Assembly: GCA_016713005.1 (NCBI GenBank)
Contig: JADJPY010000012.1
Location: forward strand, 124,001-188,000
Direction: 5' to 3'
Origin: Ramlibacter sp.
Lineage (GTDB): Bacteria > Pseudomonadota > Gammaproteobacteria > Burkholderiales > Burkholderiaceae_C
DNA length: 64,000 nt
Part shown: one piece after another, positions 1 through 8,208 of the stretch
Layout: every line of letters starts with the position of its first letter
How positions within the stretch are numbered: the stretch's first letter is position 1
The notes under the pieces: model-generated
Database searches by the model: none
Told to the model about the DNA's origin: nothing
The model's input: only the letters and a program-made list of their open reading frames with translations
Made by a program: the position numbers and the translations under genes

Positions 1-534
1 CTGTTTAACAACAACGAAGCCCCGTTCTTTTTTTACCCCAGCTCGCGTGACAAGGGAGTTCCGGATCACATGTGTGCGATGCTGGCGCTACCGATTTCAC
101 TGAAGCCTGAACACTATCAAACCTTTCTAGAGGCTAAGGTTGCCGGAATTTCAGATGTCTTCCAAGCAAAACTTGGCTGGCTCTTGGGTCAGATGTATTC
201 CAGAGTAGGGACGCCTGATACCGAGCCGGCGACGATAAAGTCTCTCACCAAGGATTTCTTGGAAGGCAGGGCAGTTTGGCTCGACGAAGCGTCCTATGCT
301 TTCGTAAAAAGTGAAATTGATTTGCGGAAAACTGCCGAGGCTCCTGTTTTTGGGCCGAGCGAAGTCGCATCGATTATCTCGAGCATTCCAAAGAAAAAGA
401 CTCAGGCAATCGACGCAATTATTCGTATCGCTATCCAATCTGGCGTTCTTGAGGATGGGCGAAGTCCACAGAGAATAAAACTGCGGCGTTTCCTGGAAAG
501 TGACCCTGACTTGGCGAAGTTAATTGGCAAATGA
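1..534 (+). CDS. Hypothetical protein, 5' end outside window, low GC
   Basis: I do not recognise a family. The frame is open from base 1, so the gene probably starts upstream; the first internal ATG is at 70 and would give 154 residues. The visible part (about 177 residues) has no signal peptide or membrane segment, is mixed alpha-helical in character, and has a basic stretch (IPKKKTQ) near residue 125 of the visible part. Base composition is unlike the neighbours: 28 of 60 bases are G or C at 121-180 and 26 of 60 at 361-420, whereas everything after 540 is clearly GC-rich. This points to recent transfer. It ends at TGA 532-534, against a possible gene remnant. Confidence 0.6.
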   Translation: MFNNNEAPFFFYPSSRDKGVPDHMCAMLALPISLKPEHYQTFLEAKVAGISDVFQAKLGWLLGQMYSRVGTPDTEPATIKSLTKDFLEGRAVWLDEASYAFVKSEIDLRKTAEAPVFGPSEVASIISSIPKKKTQAIDAIIRIAIQSGVLEDGRSPQRIKLRRFLESDPDLAKLIGK

Positions 535-631
535 AGGCCCCGATGCCCCCGAAGTCGTGACCCACCGCAACAAGGTCGAAACCGTGAAGTGGGAAAAGGC
601 CATCCGCGAAGCGAAGATCGAGCCGCAGTGA
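533..631 (+). pseudogene. Possible C-terminal remnant of a displaced gene
   Basis: Right after the low-GC gene, a GC-rich frame runs to TGA 629-631 and reads as a charged protein tail (APEVVTHRNKVETVKWEKA, then AIREAKIEPQ). It has no start codon or ribosome-binding site of its own. The base composition switches at about 535, as expected if foreign DNA replaced the 5' part of an older gene. I cannot name the parent protein. It may equally be chance coding in a 100-base spacer. Confidence 0.3.
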
Positions 632-637
632 GCGGCG

Positions 638-1486
638 TCAGGGCGTGACGGGCGCGACCGGCACCCACAGGCCGACGGTGCCGAAGCCGCTGCGCGGGTC
701 GAAGTCGCTGCCGCAACGTTCGATCAGGTCCACCGGGCCCAGCGGTCGCAGGCCGGCCTTGCGCAGGCCTTCGTCAAAGATGGCCCGGGTGGTCGCGCCG
801 ATGCCCGAGACGTGCCCCTTGTGCGCAAACTGCGCCACGCGCATCGCAGGCAGGGCCAGTTCGGCGAGATCGCCTCCGGCCTGCAGGCCACAGCCCGCGG
901 GCAGCGCGCACAGGTACTGCACGTCTTCGCCGTCGTGGGCCGCGTGGTGGACGATGCCGAAGGCGGCCGGCACTCTGGAAGGGTCGATGCGGGCCAGGTG
1001 CGGCTGGAACGCCTCCCACTGCTGCGGGATGCCGCCAAGCTGGCTCATGGCGTAGGTGCGTGCCAACCCCACGTAGCGCGTGGCGGGAAGCGTGGCCAGG
1101 GTGGGCGGGTCCAGCGGGACTTGTTGGGCGGCTTTCATGCGCAGGGGCTCCTTCAGTGTCAGCGGGGTTTGCAGGGCGCGTGTCCGCACCGATTCGGGCG
1201 TGCAGCCGAACTCGGCGCGGAACGCGCGGGTGAACGCTTCGTGCGAGCCATAGCCCGCGGCGAGCGCAATGTCCAGAATGTGCGGCGCGCCGGCCAGCAG
1301 CGCCTTGGCGGCCTCGGACAACCGGCGGCTGCGCACGTAGGCGGCCAGCGTGGTACCGGTTTCCTCGGCGAAGACGCGGCAGATGTAGTAGCGCGACAGG
1401 CCGGTTTCGCGTGCGATGTCGTCCAGATGCGGGTTTTCGCCCAGTCGGCTTTCAATCAACCAGATGGCGTGTTCAACGGGGCGCAT
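638..1486 (-). CDS. AraC-family regulator with GyrI-like effector domain
   Basis: 282-residue transcription regulator. Residues 1-105 hold the two helix-turn-helix motifs of the AraC/XylS DNA-binding domain, here at the N terminus (IARETGLSRYYICRVFAEE and the second HTH ending GCTPESVR). Residues ~120-280 look like a GyrI/Rob-type ligand-binding domain (ATRYVGLARTY near 137, GLWVPV near the end). This domain order is that of the Rob/TetD group, which sense small hydrophobic or cationic drugs; the ligand here is unknown. It is transcribed in the same direction as, and downstream of, the second AraC gene, with 185 bp between them holding a degraded repeat copy. Confidence 0.9.
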   Translation of the reverse strand: MRPVEHAIWLIESRLGENPHLDDIARETGLSRYYICRVFAEETGTTLAAYVRSRRLSEAAKALLAGAPHILDIALAAGYGSHEAFTRAFRAEFGCTPESVRTRALQTPLTLKEPLRMKAAQQVPLDPPTLATLPATRYVGLARTYAMSQLGGIPQQWEAFQPHLARIDPSRVPAAFGIVHHAAHDGEDVQYLCALPAGCGLQAGGDLAELALPAMRVAQFAHKGHVSGIGATTRAIFDEGLRKAGLRPLGPVDLIERCGSDFDPRSGFGTVGLWVPVAPVTP

Positions 1487-1610
1487 GGTGACGGGTCGGG
1501 CAGTGGTGGTGTGGTGCTGGGTACGTAGATTGCCACGGCGGGCGGCGGCTGGCTTGATGTTTCTTGCGGTGGGTGTGCGGCGGCTTCGCAGGCGGAAAAT
1601 TGATGAAAAA

Positions 1611-1663
1611 TCGGGCTGTAACCCCCGTCCATGCTGGTTAATCAGCTATCAAAACAATAGCAA
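1611..1663 (-). repeat. Stem-GGAGGCC repeat, copy a (degraded)
   Basis: Minus-strand reading gives the stem TTGCTATTGTTTTGATAGC, then a diverged arm where other copies have GCACTGGCGCGGGCTGGAGG. The stem is intact and the arm is poorly conserved. It lies in the 185-bp spacer between two AraC genes. See the finding on the repeat family. Confidence 0.55.
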
Positions 1664-1671
1664 AGTTGCGC

Positions 1672-2682
1672 TCAGCCTGCCTTGCGGAACTCACCCGGGC
1701 TCATGCCCGTCCACTGGCGGAAGGCGCGAAGGAAGCTTTTCTCGTTGGTGAAGCCGGCCGCAGCGGCCACCTGCTTGATCGGCCGCGTGGTGCGCAGCAG
1801 CAAGTCCCGGGCGCGGGCGCTGCGCACCTCGTCCTTGAGCTGCTGCAGCGTTGCGCCTTCATCCCGCAGCTGCCGGTGCAGGGTGCGGGGCGAAAGGTTC
1901 AGCAGCGTGGCCAGCCCCTGGGCGTTGTGGGTGCGCGCGGGCTCGGTGGCCAGGGCCTGGCGGACCTGCTGCACCAGCAGGCGGTCGCGCCGGTACTGCA
2001 GCACGGTGAGGGGCAGCGCGCGCTGCAGCATCTGGTTCAGTGCGGCCTCGTCGCGCCGCAGCGGCAAGGCCAGGTACTGCGCGTCAAAGCGGATCTCGGC
2101 CTGGGGGGCGTCAAACCGCACGCTGCCGGGAAACATGTGGCTGTAGGCGTCGGCATGCGCCGGCGCGGGAAAGGGAAAACGCGCCTCCTGCAGCGGGATG
2201 CGCGAATCGATGTACCAGCAGGCCAGGCCATGGATGTTGCGCAGCACATGCACCAGGGCGAACTCGCGTGCGGGCTGGCCATGGCGCGCCAGGTCGGTGC
2301 GCTCGCCGACGGTGATGGCGGCGCCGGTTGCGGATTCGTTGAGCCGCAAGTCCAGGTCGTCGGCAATCAGGCTGTGATGGCGGCACCAGCGCTTGAGCGC
2401 CACGCCCAGAGTGGGCGCGCTCAGCGAGGCGCGCGCCAGCATGCCGTAGCTGCCCCAGGGCAGGCGCCGGTTGAAGGCGCCCAGACCCTCGTCGTCCAGA
2501 TCCTGCATGGCCTGACCAGACAGCATCTCCATTTGTTGGGCCGTGATGCGGCCTGAGGCTTGCAGCAGCTGGCGTGGCGTGATCTGTGCTGCCTTGAGCG
2601 CTGCGGCCGGGTCCACGCCCCTGCGGGCATAGGCCTCAGCCATCGTGCGGGCAAACGACATGGGGGTGGCGGCGATGGACAT
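1672..2682 (-). CDS. AraC-family regulator, likely of the adjacent leucine operon
   Basis: 336 residues. Residues ~20-215 match the N-terminal ligand-binding domain of the OruR/ArgR-like AraC group (arabinose-binding-type domain). Residues ~230-333 are the C-terminal AraC HTH domain (LATLLNLSPRTLHRQL and the second helix-turn-helix ending FRQWTGMSPGEFRK). It is divergent from the methylcrotonyl-CoA carboxylase operon, 146 bp away, and a tandem site of the type AraC proteins bind lies in that spacer. From position it is the probable activator of branched-chain acyl-CoA catabolism; pseudomonads use a MerR-type LiuR for that, so this would be a different solution. The effector is unknown. ATG at 2682; an ATG seven codons later is also possible. 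Confidence 0.9.
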   Translation of the reverse strand: MSIAATPMSFARTMAEAYARRGVDPAAALKAAQITPRQLLQASGRITAQQMEMLSGQAMQDLDDEGLGAFNRRLPWGSYGMLARASLSAPTLGVALKRWCRHHSLIADDLDLRLNESATGAAITVGERTDLARHGQPAREFALVHVLRNIHGLACWYIDSRIPLQEARFPFPAPAHADAYSHMFPGSVRFDAPQAEIRFDAQYLALPLRRDEAALNQMLQRALPLTVLQYRRDRLLVQQVRQALATEPARTHNAQGLATLLNLSPRTLHRQLRDEGATLQQLKDEVRSARARDLLLRTTRPIKQVAAAAGFTNEKSFLRAFRQWTGMSPGEFRKAG

Positions 2683-2691
2683 GGTGGCAGT

Positions 2692-2726
2692 GTGCCATCA
2701 TTTGCTTGAAAAGTGGCACGATTTGC
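2692..2726 (+). promoter_or_regulatory. Tandem 14-bp direct repeat, candidate AraC operator
   Basis: GTGCCATCATTTGC (2692-2705) and GTGGCACGATTTGC (2713-2726) match at 11 of 14 positions and start exactly 21 bp apart, two helical turns. AraC-family activators typically bind such same-face direct repeats next to a -35 element. The pair begins 9 bp upstream of the AraC start and about 100 bp upstream of the carboxylase gene. I do not see a convincing -35/-10 beyond it. Confidence 0.55.
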
Positions 2727-2828
2727 AACCACAGCGTCCGCCCGGATGGCTGAGGACTTCCTAAGCTGGCGGGCTCGGGCCATGATGCGGGCTGCCAGCC
2801 GGCCCCCTGAAGCCCTGCGAGGAGACCC

Positions 2829-4451
2829 ATGTCCGTTCTAGAGAGCAAGCTGATCCCGCGATCTGCGGATTTCCAGGCCAACGCCGCTGCCATGCGCGCG
2901 CTGGTGGATGACCTGGCCGTGCAGGTGGCCAGGGCGGCCGAGGGGGGTGGCGAAGCCGCCCGAGCCAAACACGTGGCCCGCGGCAAGCTGCCGCCGCGAG
3001 AGCGGGTGCAGATGTTGCTGGACCCGGGCACCCCGTTCCTGGAGATCGCGCCGCTGGCCGCGCATGCCATGTACCTCAACAAGGACGGCGTGGGCGACGC
3101 CCCCTGCGCAGGCGTGATTGCCGGCATCGGCCGCGTGAGCGGTGTGGACTGCATGATCGTGTGCAACGACGCCACGGTGAAGGGCGGCACCTATTACCCC
3201 ATGACGGTCAAGAAGCACCTGCGCGCGCAGGAGATCGCCATGCAGAACCACCTGCCCTGCATCTACCTGGTGGACTCGGGCGGCGCCAACCTGCCCAACC
3301 AGGACGAGGTGTTTCCTGACCGCGACCACTTTGGCCGCATCTTCTTCAACCAGGCCAACATGTCGGCGCAGGGCATTGCCCAGATCGCCGTGGTGATGGG
3401 CAGCTGCACCGCTGGCGGCGCCTACGTGCCCGCCATGAGCGACGAGACCATCATCGTCAGGAACCAGGGCACCATCTTCCTGGGCGGCCCGCCTCTGGTG
3501 AAAGCCGCCACCGGCGAAATCGTCAGCGCCGAGGACCTGGGCGGCGGTGACGCCCACACCCGGCTGAGCGGCGTGGCGGACCACCTGGCCCAGAACGACC
3601 CGCACGCGCTGGCGCTGGCGCGCCAGGCGGTGGCCACGCTCAACCGGCCCAAGCGCCCCGCCGTGCAGCTGCGAGAGCCGCGCCTGCCGAGGTTTGACGC
3701 GCAGGAGCTGTACGGCGTGATTCCCACGGACGTGCGCAAGCCCTACGATGTGCGCGAGATCATCGCCCGCGTCGTGGACGACTCCGAGTTTCACGAATTC
3801 AAGCAGCGGTTCGGCGCCACACTGGTCTGCGGCTTTGCCCACATCGAGGGCATGCCGGTGGGCATCATCGCCAACAACGGCATCCTGTTCAGCGAGTCGG
3901 CGCAAAAGGGCGCGCATTTCATCGAGTTGTGCTGCCAGCGCAAGACACCGTTGGTGTTCCTGCAGAACATCACCGGCTTCATGGTCGGGCGCAAGTACGA
4001 GAACGAAGGCATTGCCCGCCACGGCGCCAAGATGGTCACGGCGGTGGCCACGGCACAGGTGCCCAAATTCACCGTGATCATTGGCGGCAGCTACGGCGCG
4101 GGCAACTACGGCATGTGCGGGCGGGCCTACAGCCCGCGCTTCCTGTGGATGTGGCCCAACGCGCGAATTTGTGTGATGGGTGGCGAGCAGGCCGCGGGCG
4201 TGCTGGCCACCGTGCGGCGTGACGGCATCGAATCCCGGGGCGGCAGTTGGAGCGCGGAAGAGGAAGCGAAGTTCAAGCAGCCCATCCTGGACCAGTTTGG
4301 CCACCAGTCGCACCCTTACTATTCGAGTGCGCGGCTCTGGGACGACGGCGTGATCGATCCTGCTGACACGCGCCGGGTGCTCGCTCTGGGCTTGTCGGCG
4401 TCGCTGAATGCACCCATCCCCGAGCCGAAGTTCGGCGTGTTCCGGATGTGA
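2829..4451 (+). CDS. liuB: 3-methylcrotonyl-CoA carboxylase, carboxyltransferase (beta) subunit
   Basis: Transfers CO2 from carboxybiotin to 3-methylcrotonyl-CoA, giving 3-methylglutaconyl-CoA in leucine/isovalerate breakdown; cytosolic. 540 residues, normal for the family. Two crotonase-fold halves are visible: N half with GSCTAGGAYVPAMSDE from ~191, C half with GSYGAGNYGMCGR near 420 and MGGEQAAGVL near 451, the subtype pattern of methylcrotonyl- rather than propionyl-CoA carboxylases. A strong GAGGAG lies 5 bases before ATG 2829. It is the first gene of the operon; the partner biotin-carrying subunit is at 8209. Geranyl-CoA carboxylase is a close alternative, but the HMG-CoA lyase downstream favours leucine catabolism. 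Confidence 0.92.
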   Translation: MSVLESKLIPRSADFQANAAAMRALVDDLAVQVARAAEGGGEAARAKHVARGKLPPRERVQMLLDPGTPFLEIAPLAAHAMYLNKDGVGDAPCAGVIAGIGRVSGVDCMIVCNDATVKGGTYYPMTVKKHLRAQEIAMQNHLPCIYLVDSGGANLPNQDEVFPDRDHFGRIFFNQANMSAQGIAQIAVVMGSCTAGGAYVPAMSDETIIVRNQGTIFLGGPPLVKAATGEIVSAEDLGGGDAHTRLSGVADHLAQNDPHALALARQAVATLNRPKRPAVQLREPRLPRFDAQELYGVIPTDVRKPYDVREIIARVVDDSEFHEFKQRFGATLVCGFAHIEGMPVGIIANNGILFSESAQKGAHFIELCCQRKTPLVFLQNITGFMVGRKYENEGIARHGAKMVTAVATAQVPKFTVIIGGSYGAGNYGMCGRAYSPRFLWMWPNARICVMGGEQAAGVLATVRRDGIESRGGSWSAEEEAKFKQPILDQFGHQSHPYYSSARLWDDGVIDPADTRRVLALGLSASLNAPIPEPKFGVFRM

Positions 4452-4458
4452 GGGCCCC

Positions 4459-5640
4459 ATGCAGACCTTGTCAATTCGCAACCTCGCGCGCCAGGCCCGT
4501 CACGGGTGGTGGCTCCTGTTTGCCTTGTGGCTGGCCGCGGGCGGCGCAGCGGCGCAGGACGCGCAACCGGACCCCGCAATGGGCGAATCCATTGTCTTCA
4601 TCAAGAACAACCGGCTGTTCCCTGTTGATCTGGAGACGACGATCTTCCGTCCCGAAGGCGCCGGCCCGTTTCCCGTGGTGGTGATCAACCACGGCAAGGA
4701 CACCGGCAACAACCGCTTGCAGCCACGGGCACGGTATGCAGCCGCCGCGCGCGAGTTCCTCCAGCGCGGGTATGTGGTGGTGGTGCCCATGCGCCAGGGC
4801 TTCAGCAAGTCCGGCGGCGCGGCCGTGGGCGAGGGCTGCAACATCGCGGGCAATGGCGAGGCGCAGACCGACGACGTGCGTGCCGTGGTCTCCTGGCTGG
4901 AGAAGCAGCCCTGGGCGGACACACAGCGGATGGTGATGCTGGGCCAGTCGCACGGCGGCCTCACGACACTGGCTTATGCGCAGGAGCCGCATCCCGGGTT
5001 CAAGCTGTTCGTCAACTTTGCCGGTGGCCTCAAGTGGGCCAGCGGCGGCTGCCCCTGGGAGCAGGCGCTGGCAGACGCCTATGGACGATACGGCGCCAAG
5101 ACCCGTGTGCCGTCGCTGTGGTTCTATGGCGAGAACGACAGCTTCTTCCCGCCCAACGTCATCCGGCCGGCCCACGACGCCTACGTCAAGGCGGGCGGGC
5201 AGGCGGAGATGGTGGCGTATGGTCCTTTTGGCAGTGACGCGCACGGCATGTTTGGCAGCTACAGCGGCCTGCCACTCTGGCTCAAACGGGTTGAAGAAAA
5301 GCTGGCCGCCGCAGGCCTGCCCACAGCGGTCGTTCTGTCGCAGTACGCCCGAGGTGGCAACGGGACGAAAGCACCGGCTGCCACGGATTTCGCCAAGGTG
5401 GACGCAGTCGACCGCGTGCCCCACATGCGCGACACAGGCAGGGAAGGCTATCGCGCCTTCCTGCTTCGGGCCTCTCCGCGTGCCTTTGCGATTGCGCCCA
5501 ACGGGGCCTGGGGCTGGGCCAACGGGGGTGACGATCCGCAGAAGCGGGCGCTGGACACCTGCAGCCGACGGGGCGAGGGCAAATGTCGCCTGTACGCCGT
5601 CGATGCAGATGTGGTGTGGACACCGGAAAAGACCCAATGA
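4459..5640 (+). CDS. Exported alpha/beta hydrolase with C-terminal DUF4189-like segment
   Basis: Secreted dienelactone-hydrolase-type protein, 393 residues from ATG 4459 (an upstream in-frame ATG at 4408 lies inside liuB and is less likely). Residues 1-32 form a signal peptide with cleavage near AAAQ. The nucleophile elbow GQSHGG puts the serine at residue 164; GENDSFF and DAHGMF carry the likely Asp and His. The last ~65 residues (AFAIAPNGAWGWANGG, Cys-rich end) resemble DUF4189-like tails. Substrate unknown. Its position between cytosolic acyl-CoA enzymes is odd for an exported protein; perhaps it frees an acyl precursor outside the cell. Its stop overlaps the next ATG (ATGA). Confidence 0.75.
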   Translation: MQTLSIRNLARQARHGWWLLFALWLAAGGAAAQDAQPDPAMGESIVFIKNNRLFPVDLETTIFRPEGAGPFPVVVINHGKDTGNNRLQPRARYAAAAREFLQRGYVVVVPMRQGFSKSGGAAVGEGCNIAGNGEAQTDDVRAVVSWLEKQPWADTQRMVMLGQSHGGLTTLAYAQEPHPGFKLFVNFAGGLKWASGGCPWEQALADAYGRYGAKTRVPSLWFYGENDSFFPPNVIRPAHDAYVKAGGQAEMVAYGPFGSDAHGMFGSYSGLPLWLKRVEEKLAAAGLPTAVVLSQYARGGNGTKAPAATDFAKVDAVDRVPHMRDTGREGYRAFLLRASPRAFAIAPNGAWGWANGGDDPQKRALDTCSRRGEGKCRLYAVDADVVWTPEKTQ

Positions 5641-6770
5641 GCACGATCTACGACACCCCGGAGCACGAGGCGCTGCGCGACCAGATCGCGCGCTTCATCG
5701 CGCGAGAAGTCGAGCCGCATGCTGCGGCCTGGGAAGAGCAGGGTTTCGTGCCGCGCGAGGTGCTGCGCCGCATGGGGCAGGCGGGGTTGTTCGGGCTGAT
5801 GTACGAGGAAGCCTACGGCGGCGCCGGCGCCGACGCAATGACCAACCTGGTGTTCGCCGAGGCGCTGTCGCAGTCCACCTTCGCGGGTTTCATCATCACG
5901 GTGCTGGTGCACACCGACATGGCCAGCCCGCACCTGCACCACGCGGGCACGCCCGCGCAGAAGGAAAAATACCTTCGCAAGGTGATTGCGGGCGAACTGG
6001 TCACGGCCGTGGGCATCACTGAGCCGGGCGCCGGCTCGGACGTGGCAGGCATCCGCACCAGCGCCCGCAGGGAGGGTGATGAATGGGTGATCAACGGCAC
6101 CAAGATGTTCATCACCAATGGTGTGCACGCCAACGTGTATTTCGTCGCGGCGAAAACGGGACCGGGCAAGCGGGAGATCTCGATGTTCATCGTCGAGAAG
6201 GGCACGCCGGGCTTCACCGTGGGCCGCGCGCTCAAAAAGACGGGCTGGCTGTCGTCGGACACGGCGGAACTGATTCTGGACAACGTGCGCGTGCCGGCCG
6301 CCAACCTGCTGGGCGAGGAAGGCAAGGGCTTCTATTCGGTGATGAAGAATTTCCAGACCGAACGCATCGCGCTGGCCGCGATGGCGGTGGGGCACTGCCA
6401 GCAGGCGCTCAGGCACACGCTGGACTACGTACGGCAGCGCCAGGCCTTCGGCGGCGTGCTGTGGGAACAGCAGACCATCCGCCAGCGCCTGTCCATGCTG
6501 GACGCCAGGACGCGCGCGGCGCGCCAGTTCATGTACCACTGCGCCTGGCGCGTGACGCAGGGCCACGACATCGTGCAGGACGTGTCGATGCTCAAGGCCC
6601 TGACGGGCGAGCTGGTCAACGAGGTGGTGCAGACCTGCCAGCAGTTCCACGGGGGCATGGGGTACATCCGGGAAACGGCCATCGAGCGGCTGTGGCGCGA
6701 TGCGCGCGTGCTGGCCATTGGAGGCGGCGCCACCGAGGTGATGCTCGAAGAAGTGGCCAAGCGGTACTGA
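5637..6770 (+). CDS. Acyl-CoA dehydrogenase, isovaleryl-CoA type likely
   Basis: FAD-dependent alpha,beta-dehydrogenase of 377 residues; passes electrons to ETF. TEPGAGSDVAGI (near 130) and GWLSSDT are the flavin-contact motifs. The usual catalytic Glu at the YEGT position is replaced by glycine (AIGGGATE, Gly362), while TERIAL places a Glu at 242, where isovaleryl-CoA and long-chain dehydrogenases carry their base. That and the carboxylase context suggest isovaleryl-CoA as substrate; citronellyl-CoA or another branched acyl-CoA is possible. No other isovaleryl-CoA dehydrogenase is in the window. ATG 5637 overlaps the hydrolase stop, so translation is probably coupled. Confidence 0.85.
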   Translation: MSTIYDTPEHEALRDQIARFIAREVEPHAAAWEEQGFVPREVLRRMGQAGLFGLMYEEAYGGAGADAMTNLVFAEALSQSTFAGFIITVLVHTDMASPHLHHAGTPAQKEKYLRKVIAGELVTAVGITEPGAGSDVAGIRTSARREGDEWVINGTKMFITNGVHANVYFVAAKTGPGKREISMFIVEKGTPGFTVGRALKKTGWLSSDTAELILDNVRVPAANLLGEEGKGFYSVMKNFQTERIALAAMAVGHCQQALRHTLDYVRQRQAFGGVLWEQQTIRQRLSMLDARTRAARQFMYHCAWRVTQGHDIVQDVSMLKALTGELVNEVVQTCQQFHGGMGYIRETAIERLWRDARVLAIGGGATEVMLEEVAKRY

Positions 6771-6772
6771 AC

Positions 6773-7567
6773 ATGACCAATCCCGTGATCGAACTGCGCC
6801 GTCCCGCGCCCCATGTGGCCGAGGTCTGGCTCAACCGCCCCGATGTGCGCAACGCCTTCAATGAGGACGTGATTGCCAGCCTGAGCGGTGCTTTCGCTGA
6901 GTTGAACCGGGATGCTGAACTGCGTGTGGTGGTGCTGGCGGGCCACGGCAAGGCGTTCTGTGCGGGCGCCGACCTGAACTGGATGCGCGCCATGGCCGGC
7001 TACAGCTGGGAAGAGAACCGTGCCGATGCCCAGAAGCTGGCCGACATGCTGTGGACACTGGACCAGTGCCCGGTGCCCATTGTGGGGCGGGTGCACGGCG
7101 ACTGCTATGCCGGTGGCATGGGCCTGGCCGCGTTGTGCGACGTGCTTGTGGCGTCAGACAACGTGACCTTTTGCCTGTCGGAGGCACGCCTGGGCCTGCT
7201 GCCCGCCACCATTGCACCGTATGTGATCCGTGCAATGGGCGCGCAGGCGGCGCGCCGCTACTTCACGACGGCGGAACGCTTCAGCGCGGCGCAGGCGCAT
7301 GCGATGGGTCTGGTCCACGAGCTTTGTACCCCCGGGACGCTGGACGCGCGGGTGACCGACATCGTGGCCACGCTGGTGACCAACGGCCCGGCCGCCGTGC
7401 GTGCCTGCAAGCGTCTGGTGCGCGAGGTGGCGGGCCAACCGGTCACCGATGCCCTGCGCGCCGAGACCGCACGCCGCATTGCCGACATACGTGCCAGTGA
7501 TGAAGGGCGTGAAGGCGTCGCGTCTTTCCTGAACAAGCGCCAGCCCGGCTGGCTGCCACCGGTCTGA
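6773..7567 (+). CDS. liuC: Enoyl-CoA hydratase family, probable methylglutaconyl-CoA hydratase
   Basis: Crotonase of 264 residues. Family features: the oxyanion-hole segment HGKAFCAGADLNWM near 61-74, GDCYAGGMGLAALCDV near 110, and EARLGLLPATIAPYV with the likely catalytic Glu. By position between the two carboxylase subunits it should hydrate 3-methylglutaconyl-CoA to HMG-CoA, the step between MCC and HMG-CoA lyase. It starts two bases after the dehydrogenase stop. Crotonases are hard to assign from sequence alone, so the substrate rests on context. Confidence 0.85.
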   Translation: MTNPVIELRRPAPHVAEVWLNRPDVRNAFNEDVIASLSGAFAELNRDAELRVVVLAGHGKAFCAGADLNWMRAMAGYSWEENRADAQKLADMLWTLDQCPVPIVGRVHGDCYAGGMGLAALCDVLVASDNVTFCLSEARLGLLPATIAPYVIRAMGAQAARRYFTTAERFSAAQAHAMGLVHELCTPGTLDARVTDIVATLVTNGPAAVRACKRLVREVAGQPVTDALRAETARRIADIRASDEGREGVASFLNKRQPGWLPPV

Positions 7568-7572
7568 ACACC

Positions 7573-8208
7573 ATGGCCGCATGGGAGCAATGGCTGGACG
7601 CACCGCAACTGCTGGCACTGGCCGCGGCGCTCGGCTGGGCCAGTGGCGTGCGGCTGTATGCCGCGGTGTTTGTGACCGGTGTGGCCGGGATGATGGGCTG
7701 GATCAGCCTGCCACAAGGCCTGCAGGTGCTGCAGCATCCGGCCGTTCTCGGTGCCAGCGGGCTGATGCTGGCCGTGGAGTTTTTTGCCGACAAGGTGCCG
7801 TTGCTCGATTCGCTTTGGGATGCCGTGCACACCTTCATCCGGATTCCGGCGGGCGCAGCGCTGGCCGCCGCTGCCTTGGGGGCCGACGGAGCCGCCTGGA
7901 GCTGGGTGGCGGCCCTGCTGGGTGGCACTCTGGCTGCCACGGCACATGCCACCAAGATGACGACGCGGGCCGCGGTGAACACGTCGCCCGAGCCGTTCTC
8001 CAATGTGCTTGTCTCCCTGGCCGAGGATGGCCTGGTGGTTGGGGCCCTGTGGCTGGCCACCACCCATCCGGTGTGGTTTGGTGTCGCGCTGGGACTGGTG
8101 CTGCTGCTTTCGGTGGTGCTGCTGGTGCTGTTGTTGCGCTTCCTTCGCGTTGTGCTGCAACGTGTGGGCAGGCTTTTTTCTGGCGCTCGCGCGCCGCAAG
8201 GAACGTAG
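7573..8208 (+). CDS. DUF4126 family membrane protein
   Basis: 211 residues with about five hydrophobic segments (near 10-40, 55-75, 85-120, 145-165 and a very Leu/Val-rich stretch near 172-195) and a basic C-terminal tail. The central KMTTRAAVNTSPEPFSN motif and overall layout are those of DUF4126 inner-membrane proteins, whose function is not known to me. It sits inside the leucine operon: 5 bases after liuC, and its stop abuts the ATG of liuD, so it is co-translated with the carboxylase. Whether it has a metabolic role or is a passenger is open. Confidence 0.8.
   Translation: MAAWEQWLDAPQLLALAAALGWASGVRLYAAVFVTGVAGMMGWISLPQGLQVLQHPAVLGASGLMLAVEFFADKVPLLDSLWDAVHTFIRIPAGAALAAAALGADGAAWSWVAALLGGTLAATAHATKMTTRAAVNTSPEPFSNVLVSLAEDGLVVGALWLATTHPVWFGVALGLVLLLSVVLLVLLLRFLRVVLQRVGRLFSGARAPQGT

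Noticed and set aside
2838..4481. Very long open frame on the minus strand opposite liuB (and a similar one opposite uvrA, 18345-22211)
   Set aside because: Shadow frames of high-GC coding DNA: His/Arg/Ala-rich products with no domain motifs, while the plus strand encodes conserved enzymes.
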